Assembly (NCBI GenBank): GCA_018296165.2
Contig: JACKQL020000089.1
Span: 1-64,000, forward strand
Reading direction: 5' to 3'
Length of the DNA: 64,000 nucleotides
From: Termitomyces sp. T153
Lineage: Eukaryota > Basidiomycota > Agaricomycetes > Agaricales > Lyophyllaceae
Shown one piece after another: positions 44,800 to 54,523 of the stretch. Every line of letters begins with the position of its first letter. The stretch's first letter is position 1. The notes below the pieces were generated by a model. It saw only the letters and a program-made list of their open reading frames with translations. It did not search any database and had not been told where the DNA came from. Position numbers and translations under genes: made by a program.

Positions 44800-45770
44800 C
44801 AAATTTCTGGTGTTCGGAGAATACGAGCTAAACTTAATAAACTCTGGCTAGTACTCCTGGTTGCCTCCTTACAATTTTCAAGGTGATTATTTTGACCATT
44901 TCTCAGCGTGACCGTCATTGTAGCAGCTTGCTCGAAGATTCGACCGAGCCACCCTCTTGTGCTACCACTGTTCAAGTACGAGACGTTATAATGGATGCGA
45001 TGAGTGCGATGACTGAGCTAAGGGAGAGTTGATGGCATTTGTGGATTGTCGGATGGGGTATATGTCTACCTCCGTGTGTACGTACATGACGCGAACGTAT
45101 CTATATTTTCTGTTTCACTTGTTCGTTTGGATTTCCAAACAGGCACGATATCCTAGGTACTTATATGTGCAGATCTCATTGGTCCTAACCATTCATGATA
45201 ATCAAGAGATGATCTTTCTCTTCTAACATGCCACAGTTGAAGTTTTTTTGATGTAGAGGTGCTTATGTTCCTTCCGGTGCATCTAATGAATTCTGTCTAC
45301 GACTAGTACTCCCGGTCGCCTATTTCAATTCTCAAGGCACTTGACCGATAACCTCAAGGCAAGATGGTGCTCATCTGGTCAAACCCCCGTCAGCCCGTGG
45401 TCCAATTATCGTCTCGGCGATTTCTTGGTGTGACTGTCATGTGCATTTTACCGGCTTGCTTGTATAGTTCCGACCGAGCCACGCTCTTGTGTTACCACTG
45501 GTTCAAGTACGAGTCTTCTATATCATTTCGGACGTAGCTGTTATTATTGAGTTAAGGCAGAGTTGGTGGCGCGGCGTCTGTGGAGTGTCAAATGAAATGT
45601 CTTCTTCCATGTGTATGTACCTGACGAAAAAATGTCTATATTTTCTGCTTTACTTGCTTGTCTGAATCTCTGAACAACCACAATATATATGCGCAGATCT
45701 CATTGGTCCTAATCACCCATTATCATCAAGAGATGTTATTTTTCTTCTTGCATGCCACAGTTCAACTTGT
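44800..45770. repeat. Imperfect local tandem duplication, two units of about 450 bp
   Basis: Blocks at 44,850-45,240 and 45,305-45,770 share CGACCGAGCCAC, TTCAAGTACGAG, GCAGATCTCATTGGTCCTAA and CATGCCACAGTT in the same order and spacing. Neither unit has a coding frame I recognise. It lies between the two copies of the F-box segment. Confidence 0.7.
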
Positions 45771-46588
45771 GAGTCATTTCACGACATTTCGGCTATGAAC
45801 ACTGTCTACAAATGAAATGGCACGCTTGATCGATTGGTCGATTTGTCGATCCCAGACTGCCCATTGTCTTCCAATTGGAACAAATAATATACACATGTTC
45901 AAAGCAAGGTATACATAGTAGACCCGGTATCTTCAAAATTGATCTATGCGGGGTTTATCGCCTCAATCATGGGCAGACCAGACAGTCGATCCTTGTGGCT
46001 TGTGGCCAGTGATCGAGTGATTATACAGGCTGTCCAGGGTCAGATTGCTATCGCGTTTTTCTGGCTCTAGTAGCCCAATTTTCAGGTGGATACACGATGT
46101 GATCGTACTAAGTACTATCAGTATGCCTATTAATGTGAGTTGACTTCCTTGTTTGTGTGCATGCTGTATGCTGATGGGACGCTATCATCTTATAATTTTA
46201 AGGAAGAAATTCTCGTCTTCTTTGACGTTTATCCGCATTTTTGTATCGGAAGATCACAGCCATGTTAAGAGATCCGGATAGACATCAAGTCTCCGGTCCC
46301 AAATCCACAACTTTCTTAGATTGGTGTGTTCATGAGGACAGCTGATCATGTCCCTGGTGCCCAAGGGGTGATCTTCGTCGTCCTCATGAGACACCTCAGG
46401 CCTGCAAACCTCGTGGTCCAGAGGTGATGATTGGAAGATCTTCTTTTCCAAGATGTGGCTGAATCGTGTAGGTCCCTGTCTGTCGATATTGCACGGAGTC
46501 CGAGTCAGAAATCGCCACTGCTCTTACTTAAATACCACCTCAGATTGTTGTGGCATACATCTCACACAGCTTAACCAATCCTATTCTC
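45771..46588. other. No gene seen; presumably the 5' flank of the nuclease-like gene
   Basis: AT-rich, with no conserved motif. A short minus-strand frame at 46,254-46,451 (CPHEHTNLRKLWIWDRR) looks like a leucine-rich fragment but is too short to call. Confidence 0.4.
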
Positions 46589-48103
46589 ATGTCCAACCCC
46601 GCCGCAAATCCAAGTGGTCCATCGCGAAAGAAACATAAACGTTCTCGGTCAAGTGGCGAGCTCTCAGTCAGCGAACTTGGTTCGCTTGCAAGTGCGTTGG
46701 AGAACATCGCAAGCGAGATAAAAATCGTTCAAGCCCACGGTGACTGGGAAGACCTTGAAGAGCTCCACCATCTCGCAGATACGACAGATGCCGTCATTAA
46801 ACAAATCAAGAGATTCCAGAACCTCAAGAATAAAGACGAAAATGCTGTGGTATGGATCCATATTATCACCTGCCATTGACGAGATACTTAACGGCTCTAT
46901 TTAGATCGTCTCGTTGTCCGATGTGGACAAAAAGACTTTGAATGAGAGGCTGGGAATGCAAGAAACGGTCGTCATCCGTGCAGACAGCAGTCTAGACGTT
47001 TTTTCAAAGAAATTCACCGCAGCCGCTGCTGAAGACCATTTTAGGTCTCTTGACCGCATTGAACGTCTCGTCAACGATTGGGATCCCACTTTTCTCCTCG
47101 AGACGCTGTCCACAATCCAGAGTAGCATTAACAGAAAGGCGAGTTAATTTCCTTGTTTTGTAGCATTATCAATCTGAGAGACCTTTAATCAAGTCGGAGG
47201 CAGCGTCGAGAATAGCTATAGATCCCTGGCTTCTACAGAGCATACGCTTAATATGGAAATTGGACGAATCACACACTGTACTTTTCCCAGAACTTTTGAT
47301 CTGGTCACGCAATTCGGGAACCGACGATCCACCAGTTGTGAAACACAACAACGAGGTGACGTATCTTGCGGGAAGCGCTGACTATGGAATGTTAAGCATT
47401 TTACCATTTCACCAGTCGCCTATATCAAATGATCGTAAGTAAACGCAATCCTTCACGGAACGACATCGGGTCTGATGAGCTATATGATATATCAACAGGG
47501 ATTGAATATGTGTTGTTGAACGGCGAAAACGCTGTTCGAGGCCTGCATTTATTTACTGATAACGATGTCTTCAATGTCTGCGAGGCAAAACGCGCGAGTA
47601 AAAGTCTTGAGGCTCATGAACCGCAAGTTATTGCGGAATGCCTTGCGATGTAAGTGCTATATATTATTGGAATCTGAATCATGCGGATGCTCAGACGATA
47701 CCCACAGCATTGCAAAATACCAGTGCGCGTCGAATGACTATTTCCAACGCTGATTTGTGATTGTTCTGATCGTACTGGATAATTGTTTTTAGTGCCAGCC
47801 GTGCTAATGATCAGCGTTCCTTCAAGCACCTTGCATTCACTCTCACGAGCGGGGAAGTTTGGATCTTTGGGGTTGTAGATGCGGAGAAAAGAGAATGTTT
47901 TAGGACGGCGGAATTGAAGTTGAACATGAGGGACCCCACAGCCGTCAAGCATTCAACTCTTCGAGCCCTGATGATGCTTATCATGATCTGGGTAAATACT
48001 TCTATCCTGAGAACAAGTACATTGCTCACGATGGCTCCTGTAGAACACACAACCAGCAGACGTTATCAAAGAGGCCATGACTGCTTACTCGAACAAGAAT
48101 TGA
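46589..48103 (+). CDS. PD-(D/E)XK nuclease-like protein, six exons
   Basis: Inferred exons are 46589-46849, 46905-47138, 47179-47434, 47499-47649, 47799-47991 and 48044-48103, giving 384 residues. The N-terminus is Ser/Arg/Lys-rich (GPSRKKHKRSRSSGE), then helical. Motifs later in the chain fit the restriction-endonuclease-like fold: GSADYGM supplies an Asp, VCEAKRA the E-x-K, and PQVIAECLAM the following helix with Gln. ANDQRSFKHLAFTLTSGEVW comes next. This arrangement is common in mushroom genomes; the family assignment is from motif order only. Intron 2 would need a GC donor (AAG then GCGAGT) and be only 40 bases, so that junction is the weak point. Convergent with the F-box gene, 140 bases apart. 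Confidence 0.6.
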
Positions 48104-48242
48104 GGTTATACTTTATATTCCGAAACACTTTAGCCAGTAGACCTTCGGAATTGACGTATCTTGACACTTAACCTACTCACGAAATGAAAGACCATAATAT
48201 TTCGGGTGTCCCCAAGTCAACATTGCAGAATAGGACTGTCTG

Positions 48243-50000
48243 CTACACGACAGGATATCTACAAGTGTCCAGAATAAAAACGCGACTCTTCATCTTGGTA
48301 ACAATACGTCCAATGTCCTCGCTCAAGATGGGTGGAGGAAAGTGGCGAGACTGCAGTGACATTTTGGGGATTCGAGAAACATTGAGTTCGCACCCTGTGG
48401 TGCCCAAATCTGACTCACGAGCCATGCCGACTTTGACCAAGATCGAGTTGTCCTTCTCTCCAAAGGCTTTCTCTCTTCCAACCGTATAGAAATAATGTTC
48501 TTGGGTTGACTTCCCATGATGAACAAGATGCGGCGTAGAATTTAAATTGTGAGGAATTGTTAGATGGTAGATCATCCTATGGTCAGAAGTCAGCACAAGA
48601 GTAACAGCCTTAATATCCAGACTTGATTGGTGATGCTGGAATACAAAATCTCCGTCACGGTCAAACAATGTCCATCGCACTTCTGACGGACTTTGAGGAA
48701 TTGTGGGTGCGATAGGTCGATCGTCGACCATTATGTCTATATCATACACGGTGACATTTCGGATGGAGACAAAAGCCAATTGTCTGCCAGGAAGCAGCAC
48801 CACAGAATACTAGTCCAATGGTATCAATAGCTTGTACAGAACTAAGAAACTCTTGCTTACTGGTCTCTCTGTACGTTTAGGAAATATGACGGTCCTGCGA
48901 TGCACCAAGGCTGTTGACGCCCTCCAATCAAAGACTTCGATATAGGAGCGAAATTGAGAGGTGTATACAAGCCTGGCAAGGAGGTCACCACTAAGACTAA
49001 CCGCCAATATGGTGGTAAACGGTTCTGTTGCTGGAAAGGAATGCAGAAAATTCGCCTCCAGATGTGCCGAAGACCCATGTCCGCGGAGGTTGACACGCCA
49101 GATCATAAGGTCAAGAGAACCAGTCACAGGTTGTACTAGATTTAGGATCCAAAATCCTCAATCGCGTTACGCAGACCTAGAATGCACAATTACTTACTAA
49201 TGAAGTCCGAAGGAAAATGGACCATGCAGAAGCTCAGTGTTGCATTTGATTGATCAATGTCAACGGTCAGGTCATATATCAACTTGCCATTGGGATCATC
49301 ACGCGGTGGCGTCAAGACGGTGCTTCGCATGTCGGGATCTTCGAGGTCATAACACAACACCGAACTATCAGACAAAGCGGCGAGTAGCCAACGTCCTCCT
49401 GGGACCATAGTCAATGTGTATGTTTTGTAATCCAGAAAGATCGAGCGCTCTCGGACAGGATTTGATATTTCCCATTCCTTGTCGGCACTTCTTCGCTGCA
49501 AAACCCAGGACTCTAGTTCCGCTGACGAATACATATCAATGGGCTCTTCAGCTGCAAGTCGAAATTCTTTCTCCGCCAAATAGCTTTGATACTGGCTAGT
49601 CCACACTGCCCGTGTTCGCGAAACGTCATTTAGCTGTTTGCAAACCTACAGACATTGGTTGATTGTTCACTTCTGAATCAGTCAACAAACTCACCTGCCG
49701 CACCATAAGCAAGTCACGCCAGTGGACATGCTTCAGAATTTCGGCCAGAACTTCTGAAGGTAGGGCGCTGAACCTAAGTCGAGACTGTTACAATATGTCA
49801 GCATAAGAAACAATTTAAGAGACATGGCATTTGCATACTTTAGCTTTCCACGGCCATGCATTGATCAGTGAAGAGGGAAGCCAGTGATCAGCATTTAACA
49901 GTTGGTCGAAGCGCCAGTTGGCATATCTGAGTAAACTGGAAGGTGTGTCCTTTTGAAGTTTTCGAAGGGTCAGAAGGAAATTACATCTGGTGAAAGATGG
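48243..50000 (-). CDS. F-box protein with a large C-terminal domain
   Basis: Exons supported on the minus strand are 49839 to about 50000 (start not resolved), 49695-49784, 49198-49645, 48861-49135 and 48243-48809. Phases agree across all four introns. The F-box is at LPSEVLAEILKHVHWRDLL and continues after the intron as VCKQLNDVSRTRAVW. F-box proteins recruit targets to SCF ubiquitin ligase through Skp1. The remaining 450 residues contain repeated short beta-strand patterns (WLLAALSDSSVLCYDLED; FVSIRNVTVYDIDIM), suggesting a beta-propeller-like substrate domain; this is inference. No ATG was found in the first exon, so the 5' end is incomplete or lies beyond an intron I cannot place. Confidence 0.7.
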
Positions 50001-50267
50001 ACCTCACAGTTTCTACTGCGTTCAACCCGTCGGTGTTTGTCATATACAAGCAGGAAAATATGTGTGTGGAGTAACCCGGGAGAACGATTCTTCAGTTGTT
50101 CGGACAAAATTCAGTGCTTATGTAATCCATACTGCTTTGACCAATGCTTTCACAATGGTCTGTCGGAAACCTAAGGCCTGTTTCCTCCCACCATGATACC
50201 GTTTGATGCCACCTACTTCCACTCCAGTACCCGGCTAACCTCAGATGCCATCTGAACACCGTTACAA

Positions 50268-50770
50268 AGGCCTAACATATCTTCCAGTTCTTCTCGAGAC
50301 ACTTTCCAAAGCTATGAGCTCGAATGGCCACGCAGACATCAACGCGTCGCCCTTTCGACGCCGAAATGTCTTTACATTCCAACCGTTGTCCTTTCCAACA
50401 CTCGCTCCAAATATGGTCTTGCCTTATACATATAACGCCCTTGCACACCGAGGACGATGGGTCCTTTGTGAACTCACTCCGGCGGACATGCCTCATCGTG
50501 GAGGTACAATCACCGTGCTATCGGTGCAGGGGAATATGCATCGCCAGTGCTCGTCCAGGAGGCGGAGTCGTGATAGTTGCCCAGGATCATGTTACATGGA
50601 ACGTCGATAAGAAGCGGGAAACAGGTGGGGAGAGGAGGCTGAAAATTGGGGTAAGTTGGAGCGCGGATCATAGAATCGTTGAAGGGTGCTGAGTTGACGG
50701 TATTTGTGGAATGTTGGAGGGGATATGTAGCAGTGCCGGAACGTCTTCTTGCCCAGGGAGTCTAGGATAC
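50268..50770 (+). pseudogene. 2-oxoacid dehydrogenase E2 acyltransferase remnant (copy B)
   Basis: The plus strand reads YLPVLLETLSKAM, ELTPADMPHRGGTIT, then after a frameshift IGAGEYASPVL, then after another PGGGVVIVAQ, and finally IGVSWSADHRIVEG. The last piece is the acyltransferase catalytic segment (H/DHR-x2-G). E2 transfers acyl groups from lipoate to CoA in mitochondrial dehydrogenase complexes. At least two frameshifts and missing internal sequence make this a dead piece. Whether it came from branched-chain or pyruvate dehydrogenase E2 cannot be told. Confidence 0.7.
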
Positions 50771-50879
50771 AAAAGAAGGGTGATTGTAGCTCTTCGTTAT
50801 GATATAATGTCATAACTTCTGTACTTAGACCAAATTCCCGGTATTTGGAATGACGAACTTTTGAACGTTTGAACGTTTA

Positions 50880-51060
50880 AGATTTTACAAACGCAGTCAA
50901 CAACTCTATGGTCCATACTCCAGCTGACCCTTGACCTGAATTTGAGCCTCTTCTCCCCCACCTCCTCGACGTCCCACACGACGGAGGAATATGAATGGAA
51001 CTATTGTCATCGCTCGGGGCGCTCAAGTATTCCCCAACCACCAGTCCAGTTGTAGAGATC
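50880..51060 (-). pseudogene. Second E2 fragment, opposite strand
   Basis: The minus strand reads GLVVGEYLSAPSDD, then in another frame WDVEEVGEKRLKF and VSWSMDHRVVD. This is again the terminal acyltransferase segment, pointing toward the copy B remnant. One frameshift. Confidence 0.6.
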
Positions 51061-51113
51061 ACTATGATGAGAGTACATCTAGCTAAATATTCTTTTGAGA
51101 CCGTAGTTAGCGC

Positions 51114-52667
51114 TTAAACTTCACAAATTTCGCTCCAGTTCTCAAATTCCACGCGTCCTGTCTGGATATCTATGAGCCTCTCCAAAAGTGCTCTACCCAC
51201 GTCACCCAGGCCAACATTTTCAGATGGAAGCACAAGGTCTCTACCCTCATAGCCAATGCGGCCGATAGGCGCTACGGCGACAGCTGTACCTACGCCAAAC
51301 GCTTCCAGCAAAGTGCCGTCACCGAAATACAGAGCGACATGAGGCATCGTGAGCGTGCGTTCGTATGTGTAAATTTTCGTTGATGCAGGAATTCCGGGAA
51401 GCACGGCCCTCGAATTGTGCGCCTCGAGGAGCTCGAGGCATGAATGACGCGTGATTCCCGGTAGAATTGTGCCATCTAGTGGTGGAGTAATGACATCCAA
51501 ATCTATGAAGATACGTCAGCGTCATGATTTTGTAGGGCCTGCAGAGCAAACGCACCTCCATCTTTTCTTTGTACGACAATGAAGAAGTTCATGGATCCCG
51601 CCTCTGTTATACGCTGTTCCTCGCCGAGCAACCATAGGATCTGTTCGTAACCCTGCTCGGCCGCGAGCCGTTGAGGAAGGAAGCCCGGGGCGTAATTGAG
51701 TCCGAGTTTGTGGCCCCCAGTTCCCCCAGGCCACGAGCGAACAGTTTTGCCGACGGAAAGTAGGGAAACGCCCTTGGCTTTGCCAGTGGTTGAAAAGTAG
51801 GGGCCAGTAGGTGTCAAAATGACATAGAGCAGAGCACTGTCAGATGCGGCAACACCAAGGGCTGAGAGCAGTATTACGAAGTATTACGGGACACAATGAG
51901 GGGAGATTAGACAAATGATGATGTTAAAATTGGTTAGGCGGTCACGTCATGGGGGTTGATAGAGGCGCACCAGGACGTGTACCAATGAAGGTCGGCCTAA
52001 TGTAGAGACTGTGATCTGGTTTCGAAGGAATCCAACGCGCATCGATCATCACAAGGCGTTTGATGAGAACAAGGAGCGCGTCGGGGTCGAATGGCTGTAT
52101 GAAAAGTTAGTATTGGTAGATTTGACGATGGAGATGATATTTACAGGCAAGGCAACACGCTCTGCAGAGCGTAAGAGGCGTTCCATGTTTTTCTTAGGGC
52201 GGAACAAACGTGGTTTTCCATCAGGTCCCAGGTATGCCTGCATAGTTGAATGTCAGACTTTGTTATGTGCCTCGTAGATGTGCTAACTAACCTTCATTCC
52301 CTCGAAGACGTTGGGACAGTAGTGGAAGCACGAGGCAGCAGGATCTAGCGACAGAGGACCGTAAGGCTTGATTTCTGGGGCCGACCAACCAATTACTGGG
52401 TCGTAGCTCACAACGAGCATATGGTCGCTCTTGACCTAGGCAAAGCAATAAGCAGAAATTAGACGTCAAAATAGATGAAGGCAGACCTGCCCAAAGTGAA
52501 CATCTTCTGGAATATCCTTTAAGGTTGTCGCGAGGTTAATGACGAGCTTAGACGCCTGGATACATTCAGGATCAGGCTATACGACTTGATAGTGTGTAAT
52601 GACGCACGTCAAGAGGAGCAGGCTGAAGATTAGTTGAAGAAGCAGAAGTGGCTTTTTGGATGGCCAT
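51114..52667 (-). CDS. Branched-chain amino acid aminotransferase, seven exons
   Basis: CDS: complement(join(51114..51502, 51556..51861, 51971..52094, 52145..52237, 52292..52435, 52487..52555, 52608..52667)), 394 residues. All introns are GT-AG and all phases agree. The enzyme moves the amino group between leucine, isoleucine or valine and 2-oxoglutarate using pyridoxal phosphate. Motifs are HYCPNVFEGMKAYLGPDGK, RPTFIGTRPALGV, the cofactor lysine in GGHKLGLNYAPG (about residue 215), EAGSMNFF, and DLDVITPPLDGTILPG. The length is normal for the family. The N-terminus (MAIQKATSASS) is short and not strongly mitochondrial, so a cytosolic form is likely, but this is uncertain. The start is the only ATG upstream of the first acceptor. 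Confidence 0.93.
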
Positions 52668-53248
52668 AGTGATCCGGGGAGAATAGAGGAGTCATCGCGA
52701 TTTTCAAAGTCCTGTTTTATGTGTATCAGGAACAATATGTATTTCACTCGGATAGAAAAATATTCGATCAATTTGATCGTTGATTTTCGGATCTTATCTT
52801 ATCCGCGGATTTCGAGCCTTGTAACTGTCATGTCCAATAGTCTTTCAACTTTGCCGAATCTAACCCCCGCAAGAAATAATACAAACATAACGATAACGGC
52901 ACTATCTTATTTTTCTCACTGGGACTAGCCGACCGCAGTACATAGTCCCCACCAAAACCGTAACTACTCATTTGCTACTCATGTGTAATCACCTGGACCT
53001 TTCATTCCTGGTCGCGCCTGCCCGCATCATGTGGAACAATGTGTCCGATGTCGCCCGAGTATGGACCTTGCCAAGTGACCAGGAGACAAGCAGACACCTG
53101 TCAGAAGACGAGCCTGCTGAGGGATATGACTATTCTGAATCAGCGTTAAGTACGGACAAATAGAACTTTGGCCGGCTTCAAAACAGTTTTGACGTATGGA
53201 ATGAGCTATGTTTCCTTGATTGTCAAGAAAATCCCACAAAACATGCTA
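52668..53248. other. Intergenic: 5' flank of the aminotransferase, 3' flank of ChaC
   Basis: No coding sequence recognised. It holds the promoter of the aminotransferase gene. Confidence 0.6.
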
Positions 53249-54523
53249 TCACCGATTTTCTGTTCTATGTCGGACATCTAAAGCTCGAACTCGTGCCTGC
53301 CAAAAACGCTTAGCCACCTACACAGGATTCAGAGACGTATGGATACACTGACCTCAAGTGCATACAGGTGAGAGTCATGTGAATTCGGTGATAGTTCACG
53401 AATTGCTTGAACGAGATTGTAAAGGTAGTCCTAAGTGATAGGAATCTAGTCTCTTCGAATCCGATATCATATATAAAAAGAACCTTGTTTCGACCAGACG
53501 GGCCAACGGATGTCCAAATCCGCTCAGCAAGGAGATCTAGCGGTTCATAACCGACTGTAGACGGAGTTACCAGATTGCATCGATCGATGTTCATACGAAA
53601 AGTGCTCACCAAAAGAAGGATTGTCATCACGGCCAACATAACACTAGTGAAAGACTGAATTAGTCGCGATCACATGAAACAGCGGGATTAGCCTTACAAA
53701 CGCCTATTATCAGTGGAGAAGGGCTGAGTAGTGGTCAGCTTGCTTTTATCACAGACACACTTTATGTATCATGATCGTCTCCTCATTTCCATTCATGCCG
53801 TATATGTCGAGAGTCTCCATGGTGTATCCATCCTTGGGGGTTGTAAGTAATACAACCATACATTCGGGTACTGTCTTACCTTTTCCCGGTAATCTGTGTG
53901 AGAATGAATTGATTCTAAACCCCGGACCTAACTCCCGCGAAGGGAAGTTCACGTACCTAAGTAATCGCGTACTTCAGCCTCATAAACCGGATCTATTGTA
54001 TAAGCAATTCCTTTGGTGTTTTTATCAGAATCCGAGATTAAAACGAGTAGGCCAAACAGACCCCATACAACATCGTCGTCAGGAAACGGATCCTATTACT
54101 GGAAGTCGTCACCGGAAGAGAGTTACGCAAGTTGAAAAGCTTACGGATTTCGAAAATTTATCCCAATCTTCCTTATGAACTAGAGTGACGACCCTTCCTG
54201 GATTCTAGATAGCATATTAGAAGCAAGAAATCAATGGATCATATGAATAATCGCTGACTTCAGGTGTTCCTCTATGATCATGAGATTTCTGGGCAAATCG
54301 GCGAACGTAACCTTTCAAGAAGCCAGGAACTGCCGGTGGACGCGGCTTAGAATCAACGACGCGTCAGACTGTGAGAGAGAGTAGATACTTTGTGCGATGG
54401 TGTGAGGCGGTGGCTGTCAACATTAATGATTTATCAATCATCGCCAATGTAATGGGCGCTCACTACCTTGAAAATAAGTGACCCATAACCAAAAACGATG
54501 AACGGGGCCGCCACTTCAGACAT
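53249..54523 (-). CDS. ChaC-type gamma-glutamylcyclotransferase, eleven exons
   Basis: CDS: complement(join(53249..53317, 53353..53430, 53484..53554, 53610..53643, 53761..53832, 53880..53893, 53957..54010, 54062..54092, 54145..54204, 54259..54345, 54467..54523)), 208 residues. The enzyme cleaves glutathione to 5-oxoproline and Cys-Gly in the cytosol. Landmarks in order are VFGYGSLIFK, GYVRRFAQKSHDHRGTPE, GRVVTLVHKEDW, DPFPDDDVVWGIAYTI, DYREKDGYT (with the family's conserved Glu), CYVGRDDNPSF, LAERIWTSVGPSGRNKDYL and LSPNSHDSHLYALE. Every splice site is GT-AG and every phase fits. Exon 6 has only 14 bases and exon 4 has 31. Length matches fungal ChaC proteins. Confidence 0.92.

Larger units (their letters stand above)
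47749..50810. repeat. Duplicated host segment, copy B (fuller copy)
   Basis: Matches 42,735-44,770 at both ends and contains the 915 bases missing there. It spans the end of the nuclease-like gene, the F-box gene and the E2 remnant. Confidence 0.85.
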
